Shown: positions 1 through 5,736 of the stretch, piece after piece
Numbering within the stretch: the stretch's first letter is position 1
Layout: every line of letters begins with the position of its first letter
From: Parachlamydiales bacterium
Lineage (GTDB): Bacteria > Chlamydiota > Chlamydiia > Chlamydiales > SM23-39
Direction: 5' to 3'
Length of the DNA stretch: 8,803 nucleotides
Assembly: GCA_003151315.1 (NCBI GenBank)
Contig: PLXF01000162.1
Coordinates: forward strand, 1 to 8,803
The notes under the pieces: model-generated
Databases searched by the model: none
Told to the model about the DNA's origin: nothing
The model's input: the letters and a program-made list of their open reading frames with translations, nothing else
Program-made: the position numbers and the translations under genes

Positions 1-1421
1 TTAATGTGCCCAAACACTTAAGTCGTTTTATCGCCGTTCTCAACGACAATGCGATGTCGATTTCCCAAAATGTGGGGAATATAAAAAACATCTTAAGCCG
101 TCTTCTAAGCAATCCCACTTCGAATCGCTTTTACAGCGAAATCCAAAGTATTTTGGGTCCTAGATGGGGAAAGGTGGGGCAAAAGATCACCGAATCGTTT
201 AAAAATCTCGTCAGCCCAGCCCCCTTTTTCGAAGAATTTGGCCTTTCTTATGTGGGTCCTATCGATGGGCACAACCTCAAGCAACTGATAGAAACATTCG
301 AGGCGCTGAAAGATACGCCCCGCCCCGTCCTGGTTCATGTGATGACGGTTAAGGGTAAAGGGATGCCGATCGCAATTGAAAATCCGACTCCCTATCACGG
401 AGTGAGACCTTTCGATCTATGCAGCGGGAAAATCCTCCCCTCCCCTTCGGCAAAACCCACCTTCCCTAAGATTTTTGGCCGACATCTCTTAGAAATGGCC
501 GACAAAGATCCCACGGTCGTCTGCATCACCCCCGCTATGCCGGCGGGTTCTTGTCTAGACGCCTTTATGGAAAAATACCCAGACCGATGTGTGGATGTGG
601 GGATTGCTGAAGGGCATGCCGTCACCTACGCAGGGGGCATTGCCAGTGGCCGAAAAATGAAAGTGTTCGCCTCCATTTATGCTACCTTTTTACAGCGCGC
701 CTTTGACAATTTGTTCCAAGATGTCTGTATGCAAGAGCTTCCCGTTGTATTTGCGCTCGACCGTTCATCCCTCTCGGGCCCCGATGGGAGCACCCACCAC
801 GGCATCTACGATATCGGCTTTTTGAACGCTATGCCCCACATGATCATCGCGCAGCCCCGAAATGGGCAGGTTCTCAAAGAGCTTCTGGAAAGCAGCTCCT
901 CTTGGGGACGGCCAGCCGCGATCCGCTACCCTAACCTCGAGACGAGCGAAACAGACGAGCCGCTCCATTTCCGCGAGCCAGGAAAAGGGGAACTGATCGC
1001 CGAGGGGAAAGATCTCCTCCTTATCGCTTTAGGGCATACTTGCACGACTGCGTTTCAAGTGAGGGAGTTGTTGCGAGAAAAAGGGATTGAGGCCGCTATT
1101 CTCGATCCGGTCTTTATTAAGCCTCTCGACGCAGACCTTTTATGTGAACTTCTCCCTCAATACCGATTTGCAGCGACCCTTGAGGAGCATTCATTAAGTG
1201 GTGGTTTAGGGATGATCATCAACGACTTTCTCATCCGCAACCAATTGCGCGATCTGGAGATGCTCAATTTTGCTGTCCCCGATATTTGGGTTCAGTTTGG
1301 AAGTAATCAGTCCCTTATGCGAGAATTAGGCTTGGATGCCGAGTCGATTGCAACCCGGATCCTGCAGGAGTTTCATGATCATCGCCCTCTTACCAAACGA
1401 ACGGAAGCAGCATTCCTTTGA
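1..1421 (+). CDS. dxs: 1-deoxy-D-xylulose-5-phosphate synthase, 5'-truncated by window edge
   Basis: Dxs condenses pyruvate with glyceraldehyde 3-phosphate using thiamine diphosphate, the entry step of the MEP pathway to isopentenyl diphosphate in the cytoplasm. The frame is open to the window edge. The GTG at 6 is an internal Val codon, since the protein starts in the middle of the TPP/Mg region, with NDN at nt 42-50 and MSIS after it. About 470 of the usual 620-640 residues are present. Visible landmarks are the linker motif PIDGHN, the transketolase-like pyrimidine domain with ITPAM, the catalytic Glu in AEGHAV (codon 609-611), IYATFLQRAFDN, DGSTHHG, the phosphate-binding Arg in AIRYP, and the C-terminal domain with EEHSLSGGLG. 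E. coli Dxs has Gln after the catalytic Glu (AEQHAV); here it is Gly. The last 47 bases overlap nadK, so the two are probably cotranscribed. The family call is very secure. Confidence 0.97.
   Translation, partial: NVPKHLSRFIAVLNDNAMSISQNVGNIKNILSRLLSNPTSNRFYSEIQSILGPRWGKVGQKITESFKNLVSPAPFFEEFGLSYVGPIDGHNLKQLIETFEALKDTPRPVLVHVMTVKGKGMPIAIENPTPYHGVRPFDLCSGKILPSPSAKPTFPKIFGRHLLEMADKDPTVVCITPAMPAGSCLDAFMEKYPDRCVDVGIAEGHAVTYAGGIASGRKMKVFASIYATFLQRAFDNLFQDVCMQELPVVFALDRSSLSGPDGSTHHGIYDIGFLNAMPHMIIAQPRNGQVLKELLESSSSWGRPAAIRYPNLETSETDEPLHFREPGKGELIAEGKDLLLIALGHTCTTAFQVRELLREKGIEAAILDPVFIKPLDADLLCELLPQYRFAATLEEHSLSGGLGMIINDFLIRNQLRDLEMLNFAVPDIWVQFGSNQSLMRELGLDAESIATRILQEFHDHRPLTKRTEAAFL
1366..1370 (+). 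promoter_or_regulatory. Shine-Dalgarno for nadK (AGGAG)
   Basis: AGGAG lies inside the dxs reading frame, four bases before the ATG at 1375. The spacing is short but usable. It is the main reason for preferring this ATG over the in-frame ATG at 1336, which adds 13 residues unlike NAD kinase N-termini. Confidence 0.6.
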
Positions 1422-2214
1422 GCTTGCGGCCCATATTCGGGAATTTCTTGTCGACCAGGGTGTGCGAGTCGTCGCCGAAGACGAAAAAGCCGCCCAAATC
1501 GGCGCAGAGCCCCTCTCTTCCGTAGAGCCCAAAGATATTAAATTTCTCATTGCGATGGGTGGCGACGGCACGATTCTCCGCATTTCTAACCGTTTTAGCC
1601 ACATCGAAGCGCCGATCTTGGGCATTAATTTGGGGCACCTCGGCTTTATGGCTGATGTCCCTATAGCCGACATATATCCCAGCCTCTCTGATCTATTGGA
1701 GGGGTCCTATTCCATTGATCGCCGCCTAATTTTAGAAGGGCATAATGGTCATAACAAAACTCTGTACGCTGTGAACGATCTCGTAATTCACCGAGGGCAA
1801 AATTACAGCCTAATTGAACTGGCTCTGATTGTAGATGGGGTATATGTCAACACCTTCGTCGCCGATGGAATTGTGATCGCCACCCCCAACGGATCTACCG
1901 CCTATTCTTTGGCTGCAGGAGGACCTATTTTAAGTCCTACTCTCGACGCTCTAGTGATTACCCCTATCTGTCCCCATACAATCTCGAATCGCCCCATCGT
2001 TTTAACTTCAGAAAGGCAGATCGAAATCCAATATTTAAGCGATTACGATCCGGTCGAAATCCGGGCCGATGGATTAGATTCTATTTCTATCAGCACGAAT
2101 GAGACCTTTACGATCAAACGGTCTGAGAGGAAATTCAACCTCGTGAATCTCCATCGACACGAATATTTTTCCACTCTGCGCACAAAACTAGGCTGGTCGG
2201 GAAAACTCCGATGA
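1375..2214 (+). CDS. nadK: NAD kinase
   Basis: This enzyme phosphorylates NAD+ at the 2' hydroxyl of its adenosine ribose, making NADP+ in the cytoplasm. The 279-residue product fits the bacterial family (about 260-300). It shows the GGDGT nucleotide-binding motif at residues 62-66 with catalytic Asp64, then LGINLGHLGF (82-91), the VND motif (Asn134/Asp135) and the GSTAYSLAAGGP loop (173-184). These are the full set of family signatures. I chose ATG 1375 because MIIALLPNER resembles the usual first beta strand and AGGAG sits just before it; an in-frame ATG at 1336 would extend the protein. The gene starts 47 bases inside dxs in another frame, and its TGA overlaps the alr ATG (ATGA, 2211-2214), so translation of the three genes is likely coupled. 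The gene may be called ppnK elsewhere. Confidence 0.95.
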   Translation: MIIALLPNERKQHSFELAAHIREFLVDQGVRVVAEDEKAAQIGAEPLSSVEPKDIKFLIAMGGDGTILRISNRFSHIEAPILGINLGHLGFMADVPIADIYPSLSDLLEGSYSIDRRLILEGHNGHNKTLYAVNDLVIHRGQNYSLIELALIVDGVYVNTFVADGIVIATPNGSTAYSLAAGGPILSPTLDALVITPICPHTISNRPIVLTSERQIEIQYLSDYDPVEIRADGLDSISISTNETFTIKRSERKFNLVNLHRHEYFSTLRTKLGWSGKLR

Positions 2215-3320
2215 AGTACCCTCACCCCGCGCAGATTGAAATCGATGTGGGTCAGTTTCAGAAAAACATCCATATTATCCGCCATTATGTGGGAGCTAGC
2301 CGTATCTGTTTACCCTTGAAGGCCAACGCCTATGGACACGGTCTTTGCCCCATGGCAGAAGCTGCGGTTGAGGTGGGCGTCGATATGTTAGCCGTCTCTT
2401 GCCTTCAAGAGGCCTCTCAGCTACGGGAAAGCGGCATCACCGCCCCCATCTTAGTTTTTGGAGCCATCCATGAAGAGCAAATCGAAGATTTGATCGAACT
2501 CGATGTAGAAATCACCATCGCCTCCTTTTATAAAGCCGAACTGACGGCACAAAAATGTGAGGAATTAGGGAAAAAATGTCGCGTCCACCTCAAAGTGGAC
2601 TCAGGGATGCATAGAACGGGCGTCCGACCCACAACGGCCCTTGAACTCTACTCCCATTTACAGGGGCATCCTTTTCTCGACATTGTGGGGATCTATTCCC
2701 ACTTCGCTTCAGCAAGCCACCCCAGTTATCCGATCGCTTTGGACCAAATCGGAACCTTTTTAACCCTGCTAGAAAATCCCCTCTTTAAAAGCCGCCCCTT
2801 GATCCGACATATAGCGAATTCAGAAGGGGTAGTCCATTTCCCCGAGGCCCATCTCGATATGGTAAGGCCCGGCCTCCTCGCCTACGGTTATTTACCCCCT
2901 ACCTATCCCCCCTCTTTAGCAGGGATAGCCCCTTGCCTTTCGTTAAAAGCTAAGGTCTCCTATTTTAAGGTGGTCCCCTCTAAGGCGGGGATTAGTTATG
3001 GACATACCCATATAGTCTCCCAACAAACCCGGGTAGCCACTATCCCGGTAGGGTATGGGGATGGCTACCGACGCGCCCTCTCTAATCGGGGGGCGGTCCT
3101 TATTCGAGAAGAGAAAGTCCCCATCATCGGCACAATCTGCATGGACCAATTCATGGTGGATGTGGGCAATGGAGAGGCCTATGTGGGGGATGAGGTCGTT
3201 CTGATCGGCAAACAAGGCGATCGGGAGATAAAACTGCAAGACATTGCTAATCAATGTGATACAATTCCCTACGAAATCCTCTGCCAATTCAATGAGCGGA
3301 TCCCCCGGATCTATAAATAA
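2211..3320 (+). CDS. alr: alanine racemase, PLP-dependent
   Basis: Alr interconverts L- and D-alanine; D-Ala is then joined into the D-Ala-D-Ala end of peptidoglycan precursors. The 369 residues match the family length. The N-terminal TIM barrel carries the PLP Schiff-base Lys37 in LKANAYGHG. Next come VHLKVDSGMHRTGVR (122-139 region, Lys128 at the site that is carbamylated in homologues), SHFASA, HIANSEG and MVRPGLLAYG (217-226). The C-terminal beta domain has the second catalytic base Tyr263 in ISYGHT, then IPVGYGDGYRR and the substrate-contacting GTICMDQFMVDVG (307-319). Both catalytic residues are intact, so it should be active. The start overlaps the nadK stop by 4 bases. Classical Chlamydia lack alr and are reported to use GlyA for D-Ala, so this copy points to an environmental chlamydial lineage if the organism assignment is right. 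Confidence 0.96.
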   Translation: MKYPHPAQIEIDVGQFQKNIHIIRHYVGASRICLPLKANAYGHGLCPMAEAAVEVGVDMLAVSCLQEASQLRESGITAPILVFGAIHEEQIEDLIELDVEITIASFYKAELTAQKCEELGKKCRVHLKVDSGMHRTGVRPTTALELYSHLQGHPFLDIVGIYSHFASASHPSYPIALDQIGTFLTLLENPLFKSRPLIRHIANSEGVVHFPEAHLDMVRPGLLAYGYLPPTYPPSLAGIAPCLSLKAKVSYFKVVPSKAGISYGHTHIVSQQTRVATIPVGYGDGYRRALSNRGAVLIREEKVPIIGTICMDQFMVDVGNGEAYVGDEVVLIGKQGDREIKLQDIANQCDTIPYEILCQFNERIPRIYK

Positions 3321-3363
3321 ACATTCCCAAACGTAATTACTACAAAATCAATTGGTTAAAACA

Positions 3364-3381
3364 AAAAAACTTAAGTTTTTT
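3364..3381. repeat. perfect inverted repeat, 7-bp arms, TTAA loop
   Basis: AAAAAAC, then TTAA, then GTTTTTT. As RNA it would form a short hairpin with only one G-C pair, followed by few U residues. It could be a weak bidirectional terminator after alr, an AT-rich protein-binding dyad, or simple AT-rich sequence. Confidence 0.55.
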
Positions 3382-3383
3382 CT

Positions 3384-3406
3384 ATTATAGTAAATTAAAC
3401 TATAAT
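3384..3406. promoter_or_regulatory. perfect 8-bp inverted repeat overlapping a TATAAT; operator candidate
   Basis: ATTATAGT (3384-3391) and ACTATAAT (3399-3406) are exact reverse complements around a 7-base AT spacer. The right arm includes a perfect TATAAT (3401-3406). On the minus strand the left arm also reads TATAAT. A dyad on top of a -10 hexamer is a common operator layout, but no regulator is known here. Confidence 0.35.
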
Positions 3407-3429
3407 TTAATATATAATTAATATATAAT
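3401..3429 (+). promoter_or_regulatory. candidate -10 elements of the ankyrin gene promoter
   Basis: Three exact TATAAT hexamers lie at 3401-3406, 3413-3418 and 3424-3429. They are 34 to 57 bases before the start codon, a reasonable distance for a short leader. None has a good TTGACA match 16-18 bases upstream, and chance matches are expected in sequence this AT-rich, so the exact promoter is uncertain. Confidence 0.35.
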
Positions 3430-3431
3430 TA
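3407..3431. repeat. overlapping direct repeat with 11-base period
   Basis: TTAATATATAATTA occurs at 3407-3420 and again at 3418-3431, sharing three bases. The period is near one helical turn, which would place both copies on the same DNA face. It contains the second and third TATAAT hexamers. Confidence 0.6.
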
Positions 3432-3449
3432 CTAATAACAAAACAAATA

Positions 3450-3454
3450 AAAGG
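3450..3454 (+). promoter_or_regulatory. weak ribosome binding site of the ankyrin gene
   Basis: AAAGG lies eight bases before the ATG at 3463. It is a partial Shine-Dalgarno in an otherwise A-rich leader and supports this ATG as the start. Confidence 0.5.
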
Positions 3455-3462
3455 CTAAAACT

Positions 3463-5736
3463 ATGAGTATCGTTAGAAGAGCAAGTAATAATGACTTATT
3501 GAATGAGTTACCCTTAGAGGTCCCAGAAAATTATATAGAAATTACCTCTTCAAGCCCCAGCGCGATCAATGCTCCCCTAAATAAAGGTCAAATTGAAAAA
3601 ATAAGAGATTTGTTCGGCGTTATTGCTAGTTATATATTTAATGACACCAACTTTATAGATGCGTGCAAAACAAATTATTACTGGGTTGCTCGCGGACTCA
3701 TCGTGAGAGGTAAAACAGATGATGTAAAAGCGGCTCATGAAGTTCTAATGCCTGAAGTCATAAAAGAAAACCTAATTTCGAAGGCCATTTTGCAATTAAT
3801 GATTGCAAGGGGAATTGTTCAACAAGCAGAAAGTGATGCTGTGTTTTTAAACCAATATATTTTTAACGGTCAAACAGATTTAGCCATCCAACTCATAGAA
3901 GCTGGAGTAAATGTTAATCGGCATACATGCTCTCTAAATAGAGACGGAGAAGAAATAACATCCTACCCAATTGAGCTCGCTTGTATGCATGGTAATTTAC
4001 AAATCATCAAAAGTTTAGTGGACCATGGAGTGGAAATAATCCCTAAGCCAGCGGTTATCCGGTTTTTATTACAAAACATTTCTTCGGACAACCGGGTCAA
4101 TGATGCAATTTTCGACCTGTTTTCTAAATTTCTTACAACCGATTCGACCATATTAAATCAGATGATCTTTGACGAAAATTTTGACGTCGCACTTCAACTC
4201 ATAAAAAAGGGGATAAATACCAATAAAAAGTCGACCGGATACAATCAAGGGACTAATCAGAATGTAACTTGTTTACCTATTGAAATAGCCTGCATAAAGG
4301 GAAACTGGGATGTAGTAAAGGCCTTGATTCAAAAAGGAGCCCAGGTAGATATTCATTCATTTAGACGGGCAGTAGAAAAAGGACACTTCGACTTAGCTGA
4401 ACGCCTAGTACATCTAATCGATCCAAATCAACAAGATAATACAGGAAAAACAGTCCTGCACTACGCGCCGACAGAGGGCATCGCCTCGGATCTGATTGAA
4501 AATGGAGCAAATAATTTACCAGATCATGAAAATACAACTCCCCTCTTCTTGTTTCTGCGCTCCGAAAGCCCATTTCTTGATGCGGCAGAAAAACTGATCT
4601 TAAAAAAAGAAAATTTGGACTGCGAAGATGCTGATGGGCAAACCGTTCTTTGTCTATGTATAGAAAATGGATGGGAAGATTTAGCCCAAACCCTGATCGA
4701 AAATGGCGCTCGCACCGATCTTGCTGGTGAATTCGGAGAAATGCCTTTAGAAAAGGCCTATGATAAGGGGCTGAAATTCGTTGTCAATGCTTTATTAGAG
4801 ATGGGGGCAACCAATACCCTCTTAGAAAAAGCTGTAAAGAAAGGGGACCGGGAAATGTTGGCCCGTTGTCTACAAGAATCGGGCGATTTTAAAAAGGCTT
4901 TTGAGCTCGCTATACTTCACAATCAAATGGACCTCGCTTCTTCTCTCTATAAAGAGAAGAAAGAATTGGTAGGAATGAATACCCTCGCAAACGATCTCTA
5001 CTGTAACTTTTTCGCCTTTCTCATTCAAAATCCCGATTACAATCCTACTAGTTTGTTACTAGGAGCGATCGGAAAAGAAAGTACCGCCTTAGTTACTCAA
5101 CTGCTTACAGTATTGCAGGAAGAAGCCGCACGAAATAGACCCGTCAATCTGCGATTTGCGGGATTTACCTTCTTAGATGCAGCCCTTGCGGAGCCCCCTG
5201 TATTACCACTAACTGAAGAACAACAAGCGGAATTAATGTTTGCAGCCGCTGCTACCGGAAACATAGTCCTAGTTCATACTTTGCAAAATTTCGGACTTAA
5301 ATTGGATATCCGAAATGAGAAAGGCCAAAATCTTCTCCACGTTGCGCTGAAAAGCAGGAACGGCGAAATGGCCTCTGCCCTCATCCAGAGCTTCGAGGAA
5401 CGTCATGTGGACTCAATCAAACAAGCGGATAAAGATGGCATTACTCCCCTCCATTGGGCCGCTCATATCGGCGATAAGGCCAATTTTATTCGGCTCATTG
5501 AACTGGGAGCCGACCTATCAGCTAAAAATGGAACAGATAATACCCCCCTTCACTGGGCTTGTAGCAAGGATCGCCAATCCTTAATCGAATACGTCATTGA
5601 TAATGTGAAAGAATGTCCTGCCTTTAACATAAAAAATAGCGCCGGCAAAACACCTGCTCAGTGCACGCGAAATGAAGATATTCAGGATATGATCAAAAAG
5701 CCTCTCCTTGATAAACTGCGAAAATTTTTAACCTAA
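3463..5736 (+). CDS. large ankyrin-repeat protein, possible secreted effector
   Basis: No specific function can be assigned. The 757-residue product has a Ser/Asn-rich first 40 residues, a helical segment of unknown family to about 120, and then many degenerate ankyrin units: 128-153, 167-192, 270-299, 328-356, 358-423, 424-451 and 452-502. A non-ankyrin-looking spacer runs over about 503-586. A cleaner C-terminal set follows at 588-616, 621-650, 658-688 (TPLHWAAHIGD), 692-724 (TPLHWACSKD) and 727-745. There is no signal peptide, membrane segment or visible catalytic motif. Ankyrin proteins bind other proteins, and intracellular bacteria often secrete them into the host; the disordered N-terminus is compatible with a type III signal, but that is inference. 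The 5' half is AT-richer than its neighbours (22/60 G+C at 3721-3780 and at 3961-4020; 29/60 at 5461-5520). It is probably its own transcription unit and it meets holB tail to tail. The reading frame is intact. Confidence 0.85.
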   Translation: MSIVRRASNNDLLNELPLEVPENYIEITSSSPSAINAPLNKGQIEKIRDLFGVIASYIFNDTNFIDACKTNYYWVARGLIVRGKTDDVKAAHEVLMPEVIKENLISKAILQLMIARGIVQQAESDAVFLNQYIFNGQTDLAIQLIEAGVNVNRHTCSLNRDGEEITSYPIELACMHGNLQIIKSLVDHGVEIIPKPAVIRFLLQNISSDNRVNDAIFDLFSKFLTTDSTILNQMIFDENFDVALQLIKKGINTNKKSTGYNQGTNQNVTCLPIEIACIKGNWDVVKALIQKGAQVDIHSFRRAVEKGHFDLAERLVHLIDPNQQDNTGKTVLHYAPTEGIASDLIENGANNLPDHENTTPLFLFLRSESPFLDAAEKLILKKENLDCEDADGQTVLCLCIENGWEDLAQTLIENGARTDLAGEFGEMPLEKAYDKGLKFVVNALLEMGATNTLLEKAVKKGDREMLARCLQESGDFKKAFELAILHNQMDLASSLYKEKKELVGMNTLANDLYCNFFAFLIQNPDYNPTSLLLGAIGKESTALVTQLLTVLQEEAARNRPVNLRFAGFTFLDAALAEPPVLPLTEEQQAELMFAAAATGNIVLVHTLQNFGLKLDIRNEKGQNLLHVALKSRNGEMASALIQSFEERHVDSIKQADKDGITPLHWAAHIGDKANFIRLIELGADLSAKNGTDNTPLHWACSKDRQSLIEYVIDNVKECPAFNIKNSAGKTPAQCTRNEDIQDMIKKPLLDKLRKFLT
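3844..4341 (+). repeat. internal protein-level tandem duplication in the ankyrin gene
   Basis: Residues 128-190 (nt 3844-4032) and 230-293 (nt 4150-4341) share the same architecture about 102-103 residues apart: LNQxIF, then DxAxQLIxxGxNxN, a polar insert, PIExACxxGN and KxLxxxG. By hand alignment 23 of 49 positions in the two ungapped blocks are identical. The DNA has diverged, so the duplication is old. The duplicated unit spans two ankyrin repeats plus an unusual 12-14 residue insert, not a single 33-residue repeat. Confidence 0.7.

Larger units (their letters stand above)
3321..3462. other. AT-rich intergenic region before the ankyrin gene
   Basis: This is the only real non-coding gap in the window. 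By count it has 24 G/C in 142 bases, while a sample of nadK/dxs sequence (1381-1440) has 32 in 60. It contains two perfect inverted repeats, an overlapping direct repeat and three TATAAT hexamers, listed separately. I see no small ORF, tRNA or clear riboswitch in it. Confidence 0.85.

Noticed and set aside
6..8. GTG as the start of dxs
   Set aside because: The frame is open upstream to the window edge and the sequence begins at the NDN part of the TPP domain, so about 150-170 residues of Dxs lie outside the window.
1336..1338. ATG at 1336 as the nadK start
   Set aside because: The 13 extra residues do not resemble NAD kinase, and no Shine-Dalgarno precedes it as clearly as AGGAG precedes ATG 1375.
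1326..1673. Minus-strand ORF of 115 codons opposite nadK
   Set aside because: It lies antisense to the conserved GGDGT region, and its Ser/Arg-rich translation looks like a shadow.
3364..3381. Strong intrinsic terminator of the alr operon
   Set aside because: The stem has only one G-C pair and no long U tract follows, so it is reported only as an inverted repeat.
3463..5736. Defence, toxin or phage system in the ankyrin region
   Set aside because: There is one ORF only, with no nuclease, protease, kinase, integrase or partner gene motifs beside it. Ankyrin repeats alone do not support such a call.
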